NCBI RefSeq assembly: GCF_003050925.1
Contig: NZ_QAOV01000001.1
Span: 372,001-436,000 of the forward strand
Length of the DNA: 64,000 bases
Source of the DNA: Pseudomonas sp. GV085
Lineage (GTDB): Bacteria; Pseudomonadota; Gammaproteobacteria; Pseudomonadales; Pseudomonadaceae
Reading direction: 5' to 3'
In this document: positions 18,895 through 28,065 of the stretch, piece by piece
How positions within the stretch are numbered: position 1 is the stretch's first letter
Layout: the number at the start of each line of letters is the position of its first letter
Made by a program: the position numbers and the translations under genes
The notes under the pieces: model-generated
What the model was told of the DNA's origin: nothing
Database searches by the model: none
What the model saw: the letters and a program-made list of their open reading frames with translations, nothing else

Positions 18895-19413
18895 TCAGTT
18901 GGCGTTCAAGCGATCGGCAACCCCGATGCAGATCGACATGATCAGCTTGAGTTCTTTCTGCACGGTACTGAGGGACACGTTCAGCTCCTCGGCGATTTCC
19001 TGGTAGCTGTGCCCGTGCAGGCGGCTGAGGATGAAAATCCGCTGTTGGCGGGCGCTGAGTTCACTGAGGCTCACGTTCAGGCGCTCCAGCAATTGTTCGG
19101 CGTGGGCGGCGTCTTCGGCGCTGCTGGTGGCGGCGGCGATGCTGTGCACCACCTCCTGCGGCACGTCGTCGACCATGGTGCGCGACTGGATACGCCGCGC
19201 ACGCAAATGGTCCAGCGCCAGGTTGCGCGCCGTCTGGAAAACAAAGGGCTCAAGATGAGCGATGGCCCGTTCGTTCAACGCACGGGTCACCCGCAGATAG
19301 GTTTCCTGCAAGAGGTCTTCAGCGGTGCTGTGATTATTGACCATCCGTTCCAGCGTGCGCAGCAGGGAGGTGCGCTGGGTGAGGAAAACGTGGTTGAAGC
19401 GTGACTGACTCAC
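18895..19413 (-). CDS. hxuI: ECF sigma factor (HxuI, FecI-like)
   Basis: Iron-starvation sigma factor of 172 residues. The region 2 motif AEDLLQETYLRV and region 4 helix-turn-helix YQEIAEELNVSLSTVQKE are clear. With the FecR protein and signalling receptor downstream it forms a cell-surface signalling system in which heme outside the cell activates receptor transcription. A long Fur palindrome lies about 20-50 bases upstream of its ATG, so iron represses it. Confidence 0.94.
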   Translation of the reverse strand: MSQSRFNHVFLTQRTSLLRTLERMVNNHSTAEDLLQETYLRVTRALNERAIAHLEPFVFQTARNLALDHLRARRIQSRTMVDDVPQEVVHSIAAATSSAEDAAHAEQLLERLNVSLSELSARQQRIFILSRLHGHSYQEIAEELNVSLSTVQKELKLIMSICIGVADRLNAN

Positions 19414-19433
19414 GGGAGAACCCGATCCATTTC

Positions 19434-19462
19434 GAGTAGATGATAATGCTTATCATCTACTC
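19434..19462 (-). promoter_or_regulatory. Fur box of the hxuI operon
   Basis: GAGTAGATGATAA and TTATCATCTACTC form a perfect 13-bp inverted repeat around TGC, with the GATAATGCTTATC core typical of Fur operators. It lies 21 bases before the hxuI start codon. Confidence 0.9.
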
Positions 19463-19490
19463 GGGTGGTCAAGCACTGATTTGTGAAGTT

Positions 19491-19955
19491 TTACGCGCGC
19501 CCCTGCAAATAGGTGGCGTAATCGGGAATCCGATGGAGGTGCGCCTGATCCATCAACGGGCTGCTGATCAGGTAGTCGGCGCTGCATTCGTTGCACGCCA
19601 CCGGGATGTTCCACACCGCCGCGACCCGCAGCAATGCCTTGATATCCGGGTCGTGGGGTTGGGGTTCGAACGGGTCCCAGAAAAACACCAGCATGTCGAC
19701 CCGCTGCTCAGCGATTTGCGCGCCGAGCTGCTGGTCGCCACCCAGTGGCCCGCTGATCATGCTTTGCACCGGCAGATCGAGGCGTTGTTGCAACAACAAA
19801 CCCGTGGTGCCGGTGGCGACCAGATCATGTAGGGCCAGTCTGTCTTTTTGCCGTTCGGCCCAGTCCAGCAAGAACACCTTGCAGTGGTCATGGGCAACCA
19901 GGGCGATACGCTTGCGCGCCGCCAGGGTCTTTTGCGTAAAGCTGATGCCGATCAT
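19491..19955 (-). CDS. mgsA: methylglyoxal synthase
   Basis: Converts dihydroxyacetone phosphate to methylglyoxal and phosphate, a bypass that relieves sugar-phosphate build-up. The 154 residues match E. coli MgsA (152). KRIALVAHDHCK at the N-terminus, ATGTTG and SGPLGGDQQLGAQIAE (with the catalytic Asp) are diagnostic. ATG 19955 is chosen; the open frame extends to 20072 only by translating a REPIN. It lies beside gap, the gene for the competing triose-phosphate step, which suits its overflow role. Confidence 0.95.
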   Translation of the reverse strand: MIGISFTQKTLAARKRIALVAHDHCKVFLLDWAERQKDRLALHDLVATGTTGLLLQQRLDLPVQSMISGPLGGDQQLGAQIAEQRVDMLVFFWDPFEPQPHDPDIKALLRVAAVWNIPVACNECSADYLISSPLMDQAHLHRIPDYATYLQGRA

Positions 19956-19985
19956 CGATGCTGGCTCCAGAAATGACACGCACCT

Positions 19986-20098
19986 TGTAGGAGCGAGCTT
20001 GCTCGCGATGGTCGTTAACGATGACAAGGGTCGCCTGAATGAGCGCGGGGCCCTTACATCCATCGCGAGCAATCGAGCGTCGACCGGCTGCTCCTACA
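19986..20098. repeat. REPIN with scrambled right half
   Basis: The left half TGTAGGAGCGAGCTTGCTCG is normal and is followed by the family-A spacer motif GTTAACGATGAC. The right half reads ...TCGCGAGCA, then about 15 extra bases (ATCGAGCGTCGACCG), then GCTGCTCCTACA, so the palindrome is interrupted. Confidence 0.85.
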
Positions 20099-20117
20099 AG
20101 ACCGGGGGGCGTGCTGC

Positions 20118-21119
20118 TTATTCAGCGTTGCACAGCGCCAGGCAGTTATCGAGCATGCGGTTGGAGAAGCCCCACTCGTTGTCGTACCACGCCAGTACCT
20201 TGAGCAGCTTGCCGCTGGCCTTGGTGTGGTTGGCGTCGAAGATCGACGACAGCGGGTTGTGGTTGAAGTCGCTGGAGACCAGCGGCAGGGTGTTGTAGCC
20301 AAGGATCTTCGAGTGCTGGCTGGCTTCTTTGAGCAGCGCATTGACCTCATCGGCCGACGCTTCGCGCTTGAGCTGCACGGTCAGGTCCACCAGCGACACA
20401 TTGATCACCGGTACGCGCACCGACATGCCGGTCAATTTGCCCGCCAGCTCCGGCAGCACCAGGCCCACCGCTTCGGCAGCACCGGTCTTGCTCGGGATCA
20501 TGTTCTGGGTGGCCGAACGGGCGCGGTACGGGTCGACGTGATAGACGTCGGTCAGGTGCTGATCGTTGGTGTAGGCGTGGATAGTGGTCATCAGGCCGCT
20601 TTCGATGCCCAGTTCGCGGTGCAGCACCTGGGCCACCGGGGCCAGGCAGTTGGTGGTGCACGACGCGTTGGAAATGATCTGGTGCGATTGGCGCAGAATG
20701 TCGTGGTTCACCCCGTAGACCACGGTAGCGTCGGCGCCTTTGGCCGGGGCCGAGATGATCACTTTGCGCGCGCCGGCCGTAATATGCGCGGCGGCTTTGG
20801 CCCGATCGGTGAACAGACCGGTGCATTCGAACACGACATCAATTTTTTCCGCGGCCCAGGGCAGCTCGGCCGGGTTGCGGATGGCGCTGACCGAAATGCG
20901 GTCGCCGTTGACCGTCAGGCTCTCCTGATCGTGCTGGACATCGGCATCGAACGTGCCGTGAACGGTGTCGTACTTGAGCAGATGAGCATTGATCGCGCTG
21001 TCGCCCAGGTCGTTGATAGCGACGATCTGCAGATCCTGACGGTAGCCTTGGGTATAGAGTGCGCGAAGGACATTGCGGCCGATGCGGCCAAAACCATTGA
21101 TTGCGATTCGAAGAGTCAT
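20118..21119 (-). CDS. gap: glyceraldehyde-3-phosphate dehydrogenase, type I
   Basis: Oxidises glyceraldehyde-3-phosphate to 1,3-bisphosphoglycerate with NAD. The 333 residues start [17 protein letters not shown] (Rossmann loop) and contain [13 protein letters not shown] with the catalytic Cys. It is the paralog linked to Entner-Doudoroff genes in Pseudomonas, divergent from edd. HexR operators lie in the shared promoter, one only 24 bases before the gap start, so it should be repressed by HexR and released by KDPG. Confidence 0.97.
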   Translation of the reverse strand: MTLRIAINGFGRIGRNVLRALYTQGYRQDLQIVAINDLGDSAINAHLLKYDTVHGTFDADVQHDQESLTVNGDRISVSAIRNPAELPWAAEKIDVVFECTGLFTDRAKAAAHITAGARKVIISAPAKGADATVVYGVNHDILRQSHQIISNASCTTNCLAPVAQVLHRELGIESGLMTTIHAYTNDQHLTDVYHVDPYRARSATQNMIPSKTGAAEAVGLVLPELAGKLTGMSVRVPVINVSLVDLTVQLKREASADEVNALLKEASQHSKILGYNTLPLVSSDFNHNPLSSIFDANHTKASGKLLKVLAWYDNEWGFSNRMLDNCLALCNAE

Positions 21120-21142
21120 ATTGCGGCGCTACCGTCGTTTTG

Positions 21143-21157
21143 TTGTTGGAATTACAA
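21143..21157. promoter_or_regulatory. HexR operator, gap side
   Basis: TTGT-TGGAATT-ACAA, an exact TTGT-N7-ACAA palindrome, which is the known HexR consensus in Pseudomonas. It sits 24 bases before the gap start codon. Confidence 0.88.
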
Positions 21158-21204
21158 GATTATTCGTAAAAAAATAGAAAACAAGCCTTTTTGATGGCAA
21201 TATT

Positions 21205-21219
21205 TTGTTCGATCTACAA
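21205..21219. promoter_or_regulatory. HexR operator, edd side
   Basis: TTGT-TCGATCT-ACAA, a second exact TTGT-N7-ACAA site in the 220-bp gap/edd intergenic region, 121 bases upstream of edd. The presence of two sites fits control of both divergent promoters. Confidence 0.88.
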
Positions 21220-21339
21220 CGAGTGACCTGAATCAACTGGTCCGAATGGTCAAACAAACCGTTTGTCATCCCATCGACACCGGCCTTTGATCAGCATAGA
21301 CAATCAGGTCGCCACATCCGTTAGCCTGGAGTTCTACAC

Positions 21340-23166
21340 ATGCATCCCCGCGTCCTTGAGGTCACTGAACGGCTTATCGCCCGCAGCCGCGCCACGCGTG
21401 AGGCCTACCTTGCATTGATCCGCGGTGCGGCCAGCGACGGTCCGATGCGCGGCAAGCTGCAATGCGCCAACTTCGCCCACGGCGTGGCCGGTTGCGGCAG
21501 CGACGACAAGCACAGCCTGCGGATGATGAACTCCGCCAACATCGCGATAGTTTCGTCATATAACGACATGCTCTCGGCGCACCAGCCGTACGAAGTCTTT
21601 CCGGAGATGATCAAAAAGGCTCTGCGCGAGATCGGCTCCGTCGGCCAGTTCGCCGGTGGCACCCCGGCCATGTGCGATGGCGTGACCCAGGGCGAGCCGG
21701 GCATGGAACTGAGCCTGCCGAGCCGCGAAGTGATCGCGTTGTCCACGGCCGTGGCGCTGTCCCACAACATGTTCGACGGCGCACTGCTGCTCGGCATCTG
21801 CGACAAGATCGTGCCGGGCCTGATGATGGGCGCGCTGCGCTTTGGCCATCTGCCGATGATTTTCGTGCCGGGTGGGCCGATGGTCTCGGGCATTTCCAAC
21901 AAGCAGAAAGCCGACGTGCGCCAGAAGTACGCCGAAGGCAAGGCGACCCGCGAAGAGCTGCTGGAATCGGAAATGAAGTCCTACCACAGCCCTGGCACCT
22001 GCACTTTCTACGGCACCGCCAACACCAACCAGTTGCTGATGGAAGTCATGGGCCTGCACCTGCCGGGCGCGTCCTTCGTCAACCCGAACACGCCGTTGCG
22101 CGATGCCTTGACCCGCGAAGCCGCGCACCAGGTCACGCGCCTGACCAAGCAGAACGGCGACTTCATGCCGATCGGCGAAATCGTCGACGAGCGTTCGCTG
22201 GTCAACTCGATTGTCGCGCTGCACGCCACGGGCGGCTCGACCAACCACACCCTGCACATGCCGGCTATCGCCATGGCAGCGGGCATTCAATTGACCTGGC
22301 AGGACATGGCCGACCTCTCCGAAGTCGTGCCGACCCTGAGCCACGTCTACCCGAACGGCAAAGCCGACATCAACCACTTCCAGGCCGCGGGCGGCATGTC
22401 GTTCCTGATCCGCGAACTGCTGGAAGCCGGGTTGCTCCACGAAAACGTCAACACCGTGATGGGCCATGGCCTGAGCCGCTACACCCAGGAACCGTTCCTC
22501 GACAATGGCCAGCTGGTCTGGCGCGAAGGCGTGACTGACAGCCTCGATGAAAGCATCCTGCGTCCGGTCGCCCGTGCGTTCTCGGCAGAGGGCGGCCTGC
22601 GGGTGATGGAAGGCAACCTCGGTCGCGGTGTGATGAAAGTCTCCGCCGTGGCCGTGGAAAACCAGATCGTCGAAGCGCCAGCTATGGTGTTCCAGGATCA
22701 GCAGGACCTGGCCGATGCCTTCAAGGCCGGTTTGCTGGAGAAGGATTTTGTCGCGGTGATGCGCTTCCAGGGCCCGCGCTCCAACGGCATGCCGGAACTG
22801 CACAAGATGACACCGTTCCTCGGCGTGTTGCAGGACCGTGGCTTCAAAGTCGCGCTGGTGACCGACGGGCGCATGTCTGGCGCGTCGGGGAAAATTCCGG
22901 CGGCCATTCATGTCAGCCCCGAGGCTTATGTCGGCGGCGCTTTGGCGCGGGTGCAAGAGGGCGATATCATCCGCGTCGATGGCGTCAAAGGCACCCTGGA
23001 GCTTAAGGTGGACGCCGAAGAATTTGCAGCGCGTACGCCGGCCAAGGGCCTGTTGGGCAACAACATCGGCACCGGTCGCGAGCTGTTTGGTTTCATGCGC
23101 ATGGCCTTCAGCTCGGCGGAGCAGGGCGCCAGCGCCTTCACTTCTGCCCTGGAGACGCTTAATTGA
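21340..23166 (+). CDS. edd: 6-phosphogluconate dehydratase
   Basis: First dedicated step of the Entner-Doudoroff pathway: 6-phosphogluconate to KDPG. The 608 residues match the IlvD/Edd family. The iron-sulfur cluster Cys residues are seen in [12 protein letters not shown] and in GICDKIVPG, and the C-terminal [20 protein letters not shown] is the family signature. Its stop overlaps the start of glk (TTGA), forming an operon edd-glk-gltR-gtrS. HexR sites lie upstream. Confidence 0.98.
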   Translation: MHPRVLEVTERLIARSRATREAYLALIRGAASDGPMRGKLQCANFAHGVAGCGSDDKHSLRMMNSANIAIVSSYNDMLSAHQPYEVFPEMIKKALREIGSVGQFAGGTPAMCDGVTQGEPGMELSLPSREVIALSTAVALSHNMFDGALLLGICDKIVPGLMMGALRFGHLPMIFVPGGPMVSGISNKQKADVRQKYAEGKATREELLESEMKSYHSPGTCTFYGTANTNQLLMEVMGLHLPGASFVNPNTPLRDALTREAAHQVTRLTKQNGDFMPIGEIVDERSLVNSIVALHATGGSTNHTLHMPAIAMAAGIQLTWQDMADLSEVVPTLSHVYPNGKADINHFQAAGGMSFLIRELLEAGLLHENVNTVMGHGLSRYTQEPFLDNGQLVWREGVTDSLDESILRPVARAFSAEGGLRVMEGNLGRGVMKVSAVAVENQIVEAPAMVFQDQQDLADAFKAGLLEKDFVAVMRFQGPRSNGMPELHKMTPFLGVLQDRGFKVALVTDGRMSGASGKIPAAIHVSPEAYVGGALARVQEGDIIRVDGVKGTLELKVDAEEFAARTPAKGLLGNNIGTGRELFGFMRMAFSSAEQGASAFTSALETLN

Positions 23167-24122
23167 AACTGGCTTTGGTCGGTGACATCGGTGGGACCAA
23201 CGCACGTTTCGCGTTGTGGAAAAACCAGCAACTGGAATCGGTCCAGGTACTGGCGACAGCAGATTTCCCCAGCCCCGAAGAGGCCATCAGCCTCTACCTG
23301 AGTGGCCTGGGGCTGGCGCCGGGGGCGATCGGTTCGGTGTGCCTGTCGGTGGCCGGTCCCGTCAGTGCCGATGAATTCAAGTTCACCAACAATCACTGGC
23401 GCCTGAGCCGCAAGGGTTTCTGCCAGACCTTGCAGGTGGATCAGCTGTTGCTGGTCAACGACTTCTCGGCCATGGCCCTGGGCATGACCCGTTTGCAGCC
23501 CGGCGAATTCCGCGTGGTCTGCGAAGGCACGCCGGAGGCGTTGCGTCCGGCGGTGGTGATTGGTCCGGGCACCGGCCTGGGTGTCGGCACCTTGCTCGAT
23601 CTCGGCGAAGGGCGTTTTGCCGCCTTGCCCGGGGAGGGCGGTCACGTTGATTTACCGCTGAGCAGTCCACGGGAAACCCAACTCTGGCAGCACATCTTCA
23701 ACGAAATCGGCCATGTCAGCGCCGAAACAGCCTTGAGTGGCGGTGGCTTGCCGCGTGTCTACCGGGCGATCTGCGCGGTGGACGGGCACACACCAGTGCT
23801 CGAAACGCCGGAAGCCATCACCGCTGCCGGGCTGGCGGGCGACCCGATTGCCGTGGAAGTGCTCGAGCAGTTCTGCTGCTGGCTCGGGCGCGTGGCCGGC
23901 AACAACGTGCTGACCACCGGCGGGCGTGGTGGCGTGTACATCGTGGGTGGGGTGATTCCGCGGTTTGCCGACTTCTTCCTTGAAAGCGGCTTCGCCCGGT
24001 GCTTCGCCGACAAGGGTTGTATGAGCGATTACTTCAAGGGGATTCCGGTGTGGCTGGTGACGGCGCCGTATTCGGGGCTTGTTGGTGCCGGTGTAGCGCT
24101 CGAACAATCCACCCCGACTTGA
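23163..24122 (+). CDS. glk: glucokinase
   Basis: Phosphorylates cytoplasmic glucose delivered by GtsABCD. The 319 residues begin [18 protein letters not shown], the ATP phosphate-binding loop of the bacterial glucokinase family. [12 protein letters not shown] holds the catalytic Asp, and [19 protein letters not shown] and [12 protein letters not shown] follow. It starts with TTG, overlapping the edd stop by four bases, which indicates translational coupling. Confidence 0.96.
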   Translation: MKLALVGDIGGTNARFALWKNQQLESVQVLATADFPSPEEAISLYLSGLGLAPGAIGSVCLSVAGPVSADEFKFTNNHWRLSRKGFCQTLQVDQLLLVNDFSAMALGMTRLQPGEFRVVCEGTPEALRPAVVIGPGTGLGVGTLLDLGEGRFAALPGEGGHVDLPLSSPRETQLWQHIFNEIGHVSAETALSGGGLPRVYRAICAVDGHTPVLETPEAITAAGLAGDPIAVEVLEQFCCWLGRVAGNNVLTTGGRGGVYIVGGVIPRFADFFLESGFARCFADKGCMSDYFKGIPVWLVTAPYSGLVGAGVALEQSTPT

Positions 24123-24134
24123 AACCCGATCACC

Positions 24135-24234
24135 TGTAGGAGCGAGCCTGCTCGCGATGGACGTCAACGATAACGCGTGCTTTCTGAATGCACGCGGCGC
24201 CTTCACGTCCATCGCGAGCAGGCTCGCTCCTACA
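24135..24234. repeat. REPIN, spacer family A
   Basis: TGTAGGAGCGAGCCTGCTCG and inverted copy; spacer begins ATGGACGTCAACGATAACGC. It separates glk from gltR inside the operon. Confidence 0.92.
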
Positions 24235-24288
24235 GTGGTTCTGTAGTGTTTGTAAAATCAGCGCATAAGGCATAATCCGCCCAATTCA

Positions 24289-24296
24289 AACAACAA
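24289..24296 (+). promoter_or_regulatory. Crc/Hfq CA motif at gltR
   Basis: AACAACAA fits the AANAANAA motif bound by Hfq with Crc, and it lies just before and partly within the AAGGA ribosome binding site of gltR. Confidence 0.6.
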
Positions 24297-24307
24297 GGAC
24301 GCCGCCC

Positions 24308-25039
24308 GTGAGCTCAGTCAACAAGTCGATTTTGTTGGTCGATGACGATCAAGAGATACGCGAGTTGCTGGACACCTACCTGACCCGCGCCGGTTTCCAG
24401 GTGCGGGCCACCGCCGATGGCGCCGGTTTTCGCCAGGCGCTGAACGACGCGCCGGCCGATCTGGTGATCCTTGATGTGATGCTGCCCGACGAAGACGGCT
24501 TCAGCCTGTGTCGCTGGGTTCGCCAACATCCACGCCAGGCACAGGTGCCGATCATCATGCTCACTGCCAGTTCCGACGAAGCCGACCGCGTCATCGGCCT
24601 GGAACTGGGTGCCGACGATTACCTCGGCAAGCCGTTCAGCCCACGGGAGTTGCAGGCGCGGATCAAGGCATTGCTGCGCCGCGCGCAGTTCGGTCAGGAG
24701 CGTAGTGGCGGTGAGGTACTGGCCTTCGATGACTGGCGGCTGGACATGGTCAGCCATCGGCTGTTTCACATCGATGGCGAAGAGGTGATTCTCTCGGGCG
24801 CCGACTTCGCGCTGCTGAAGCTGTTCCTCGATCACCCGCAGGAAATTCTCGACCGCGATACCATCGGCAACGCCACTCGTGGCCGCGATTTGATGCCCCT
24901 CGATCGCATCGTCGACATGGCAGTCAGCCGGTTGCGCCAGCGCCTGCGCGACACCGAAAAACCGCCACGGCTGATTCGCACCGTGCGCGGCAGTGGCTAC
25001 CAATTGGCAGCCAATGTGGTTGCCAGCAATGGCCACTAA
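24308..25039 (+). CDS. gltR: two-component response regulator GltR
   Basis: OmpR-family regulator, 243 residues. The receiver domain has SILLVDDDQEIRELL, the phosphorylated Asp in LVILDVMLPDEDG, and the Lys of LGKPFSPREL. A winged-helix DNA-binding domain follows (about 145-240). The start codon is GTG, with AAGGA 8 bases upstream. With the sensor kinase that overlaps it, GltR controls glucose uptake genes such as gts and oprB in Pseudomonas, which follow here. Confidence 0.95.
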   Translation: MSSVNKSILLVDDDQEIRELLDTYLTRAGFQVRATADGAGFRQALNDAPADLVILDVMLPDEDGFSLCRWVRQHPRQAQVPIIMLTASSDEADRVIGLELGADDYLGKPFSPRELQARIKALLRRAQFGQERSGGEVLAFDDWRLDMVSHRLFHIDGEEVILSGADFALLKLFLDHPQEILDRDTIGNATRGRDLMPLDRIVDMAVSRLRQRLRDTEKPPRLIRTVRGSGYQLAANVVASNGH

Positions 25040-26498
25040 GCTATTGCGCAAGCTCGCCGCCAAGGTGCCGATGCCGCGTTCGCTGCTCGGGCGGATGTTG
25101 CTGTTGACCCTGCTGGCGGTGTTGTTCGCCCAAGCGTTGTCGAGCGTGATCTGGGTGTCGCAACTGCGCGCCACGCAGCTCGAGGGCCTGGTCACCAGCG
25201 CCCGCAGCCTGGCCCATTCGATGACGGCCAGCGTCAGTTATTTTCGTTCGTTGCCGGTGGCGTACCGGCCGCTGGTGCTCGACCAGTTGCGCAGCATGGG
25301 CGGCACCCGGTTCGTGGTGACACTCAACGACAAACCCCTGGGTATGGAAGTACTGCCCATCACCCCGCGCAAAGAGGCAGTGCTCAAAGCGGTGGATGAA
25401 GTACTGCGCCAGTCTCTCGGCCAGGACACGGTCATCTCGGTGACCTTCGTCAGTCCGGAAGACCTGCGCATCTTCAATGGCGGCCTGAAGCTCGATGAGT
25501 TGCCACGCTCCTGGGCGCACTACGCGCTGACCCTGGAGCCGGTGAACCCGCCGGTGCTGGTCACGCAGATCCAGATGGCGCCGGGCGAATGGCTGTACAT
25601 CGCCTCGCTGTTGCCCGAGCCCTACACCAGTCTTGAAGAACAGGGCCTGCCGGCGCAGCAGGTGTGGTTCATCGTCCTGACCAGCAGCTTTTTGCTGTTG
25701 TTCATCGGCCTGCTGGTGCACTGGCAGAGTCGTCCGCTCAAGCGCCTGGCGCGGGCGGCGCGGGACCTGTCGTTGGGGGCCGATGTGGAACCGGTGGCCG
25801 AAGGCGGGGGCAGCGAAGTGGTCGAGGTCGGGCGCGCCTTCAACACCATGCGCGAACGCATCAGTCGTTACCTGACCGAGCGCAGCCAGTTGTTCAGCGC
25901 CATTTCCCACGACTTGCGCACGCCGATCACCCGTTTACGCCTGAGGGTCGAATTGCTCGAAGACGAAACATTGCAAACCAAGTTCGGGCGTGACTTGGAC
26001 GAGCTCGAATTGTTGGTCAAGGGCGCGCTGCAATGCGTGAAAGACACCGATATCCACGAGAACATCGAGCCGGTGGACCTCAACCATGTGCTCGACTGCC
26101 TGGTGGAGCCCTATCTCGCGCCGAACGGTAACGGTCGCGTGACCCAGCAGGGGCGGGCGCTGGCGGCCTATCCGGGGAAACCGCTGGCGCTCAAGCGCTG
26201 CATAGGCAACTTGATCGATAACGCGTTGAAGTACGGGCAGAACGCGCACCTGCATATCGATGACGACGAAAGCGCGTTCGTCCTGCACGTCGATGATGAA
26301 GGGCCGGGCGTGCCGGAGCAGCGGCTGGAGCAGGTGTTCGAACCGCACTTCCGTCTGGCCGGGCAACAGCAGGGTTATGGGTTGGGGCTGGGGATCGCCC
26401 GCAACATTGCCCATAGCCATGGCGGTGAGGTGACTCTGCAAAACCTGCGTGAGGGCGGGTTGCGGGTGACCCTGCAGTTACCGCGCTCTGCCGATTAG
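25029..26498 (+). CDS. gtrS: sensor histidine kinase GtrS
   Basis: Membrane kinase partner of GltR, 489 residues. Membrane helices lie at about 18-40 and 220-245 with a periplasmic sensor domain between, then HAMP, the phosphoacceptor FSAISHDLRTPITRLRLRVE and the ATPase boxes CIGNLIDNALKYGQ and YGLGLGIARNIAHSHGG. GtrS is reported to sense 2-ketogluconate and 6-phosphogluconate. ATG 25029 overlaps the gltR end by 11 bases, as expected for a coupled pair; an upstream ATG at 24993 lies deep inside gltR and is less likely. Confidence 0.93.
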   Translation: MATKLLRKLAAKVPMPRSLLGRMLLLTLLAVLFAQALSSVIWVSQLRATQLEGLVTSARSLAHSMTASVSYFRSLPVAYRPLVLDQLRSMGGTRFVVTLNDKPLGMEVLPITPRKEAVLKAVDEVLRQSLGQDTVISVTFVSPEDLRIFNGGLKLDELPRSWAHYALTLEPVNPPVLVTQIQMAPGEWLYIASLLPEPYTSLEEQGLPAQQVWFIVLTSSFLLLFIGLLVHWQSRPLKRLARAARDLSLGADVEPVAEGGGSEVVEVGRAFNTMRERISRYLTERSQLFSAISHDLRTPITRLRLRVELLEDETLQTKFGRDLDELELLVKGALQCVKDTDIHENIEPVDLNHVLDCLVEPYLAPNGNGRVTQQGRALAAYPGKPLALKRCIGNLIDNALKYGQNAHLHIDDDESAFVLHVDDEGPGVPEQRLEQVFEPHFRLAGQQQGYGLGLGIARNIAHSHGGEVTLQNLREGGLRVTLQLPRSAD

Positions 26499-26504
26499 AA
26501 GGTC

Positions 26505-26572
26505 AAAAGATCGCAGCCTGCGGCAGCTCCTGCAGAGATCGGTGTAGGAGCTGCCGCAGGCTGCGATCTTTT
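26505..26572. repeat. REP pair of the CTGCCGCAGGCTGCGA type
   Basis: AAAAGATCGCAGCCTGCGGC and its inverted copy ending GCAGGCTGCGATCTTTT form a nearly perfect palindrome. It differs in sequence from the GAGC(C/T)TGCTCGC repeats elsewhere and directly follows gtrS. Confidence 0.9.
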
Positions 26573-26667
26573 GATCTTGCTTTGGGTTTGTCACAACTCG
26601 GTGACATAACCCACCCCCTTCGTTACAAGCCCGCCTTCATCCGTTGTTTATGCTGCCCCACAGTCAT

Positions 26668-26675
26668 AACAACAA
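26668..26675 (+). promoter_or_regulatory. Crc/Hfq CA motif at the sugar isomerase
   Basis: AACAACAA, the AANAANAA pattern, followed by an A-run and AAGG before the ATG; expected to allow Hfq/Crc repression of translation. Confidence 0.6.
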
Positions 26676-26688
26676 AAAAAGGTACGCC

Positions 26689-27948
26689 ATGGACACCTTC
26701 CAACCGGCCTTCAGCAGTTGGCTGAACGCACCTGCCCATCAGCAATGGCTCGCTGCCGAAGGCTTGCGCCTGCTGGCCTTCGCCAAGGCTTCGAAGCTGC
26801 CTGAAGGCTTCGGCAATCTCGATGAAAAAGGCCGTCTCGCGGCTGATGCGCAAGCCCGGACCATGAACACCGCGCGCATGACCCACAGCTTCGCCATGGC
26901 CCATATTCAGGGCTTGCCGGGTTTTGCCGAGCTGGTCGATCACGGCGTTGCGGCGCTGCGCGGGCCATTGCGTGATGCGCTGCATGGCGGCTGGTTCGCG
27001 GCCGCCGAACATCGCGATGGCAACACCGGCAAGAATGCCTACCTGCATGCTTTCGTGGCGCTGGCGGCAAGTTCTGCGGTGGTCGCGCAACGTCCCGGTG
27101 CACAAGCCTTGCTCGATGATGCGATCGACATCATCGACACATATTTCTGGAGTGAGGAGGAGGGCACGCTGCGCGAGTCCTTCAACCGCGACTGGAGCGA
27201 GGAGGAGGCGTACCGAGGCGCCAACAGCAACATGCACGCCACCGAAGCCTTCCTCGCCCTGGCCGATGTCACTGAAGACAACCGCTGGCTGAGCCGTGCC
27301 CAACGGATTGTCGAGCGAGTGATCCATGGTCATGCCGCAGCCAACGATTACCTGGTGATCGAGCATTTCGACCGCGACTGGCAGCCGCTACGGGACTACA
27401 ACCGCGACAATCCGGCCGACGGCTTCCGCCCCTACGGCACCACCCCGGGCCATGGATTCGAGTGGGCGCGATTGTTGCTGCATCTCGAAGCTTCGCGGGT
27501 GAGAGCGGGGATGCTCACGCCGGGCTGGCTGGTCACCGACGCGCAAAAACTTTTCGAGCACAACTGCCGTCACGGCTGGAACATCGATGGCGCGCCGGGG
27601 ATTGTCTACACCCTGGACTGGGACAACAAAGCGGTGGTCCGCCATCGCCTGCACTGGACCCATTGCGAGGCCAGTGCCGCCGCCAGTGCGCTACTCAAAC
27701 GTACTGGCGATGAGCAGTACGAGCACTGGTACCGACTGTTCTGGGAATTTTGTGACGGTCATTTCATCGACCGCGAAGGCGGCAGCTGGCATCACGAACT
27801 CAACCCGCAAAACCGCCCGAGTGCCGATATCTGGCCCGGCAAACCTGACCTTTACCACGCCTGGCAAGCCGTGCTGATTCCGCGCCTGGCGCTGGCACCG
27901 AGCATGGCCACGGCGCTGGCGCAGTTGTCCCAGAGCGGTTCTATGTAA
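26689..27948 (+). CDS. AGE-family sugar epimerase/isomerase (mannose isomerase type)
   Basis: A 419-residue (alpha/alpha)6-barrel enzyme of the N-acylglucosamine 2-epimerase family, which interconverts mannose and fructose or related sugars. Visible family residues are RMTHSFAMAH, ANSNMHATEAFLAL, GTTPGHGFEWARLLL with catalytic His, and KPDLYHAWQAVLIPRL with the second His. ATG 26689 has AAGG upstream; 15 extra codons upstream lack support. The gene lies between gtrS and gtsABCD, so imported sugars such as mannose are likely substrates. Exact specificity is inferred. Confidence 0.88.
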   Translation: MDTFQPAFSSWLNAPAHQQWLAAEGLRLLAFAKASKLPEGFGNLDEKGRLAADAQARTMNTARMTHSFAMAHIQGLPGFAELVDHGVAALRGPLRDALHGGWFAAAEHRDGNTGKNAYLHAFVALAASSAVVAQRPGAQALLDDAIDIIDTYFWSEEEGTLRESFNRDWSEEEAYRGANSNMHATEAFLALADVTEDNRWLSRAQRIVERVIHGHAAANDYLVIEHFDRDWQPLRDYNRDNPADGFRPYGTTPGHGFEWARLLLHLEASRVRAGMLTPGWLVTDAQKLFEHNCRHGWNIDGAPGIVYTLDWDNKAVVRHRLHWTHCEASAAASALLKRTGDEQYEHWYRLFWEFCDGHFIDREGGSWHHELNPQNRPSADIWPGKPDLYHAWQAVLIPRLALAPSMATALAQLSQSGSM

Positions 27949-28042
27949 CCATGCGGTGACATTCGCGCATCCCTTCGTTACCTGCGAGGGGATATCCCCT
28001 GTTTAAACTCCTATGCAGCGCAAGCAATAGACTTGCATGCAT

Positions 28043-28050
28043 AACAACAA
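28043..28050 (+). promoter_or_regulatory. Crc/Hfq CA motif at gtsA
   Basis: AACAACAA lies a few bases before the GAAAGG ribosome binding site of gtsA. Crc control of glucose transport genes is known in Pseudomonas. Confidence 0.6.
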
Positions 28051-28065
28051 GAAAGGTGCTCCTGG

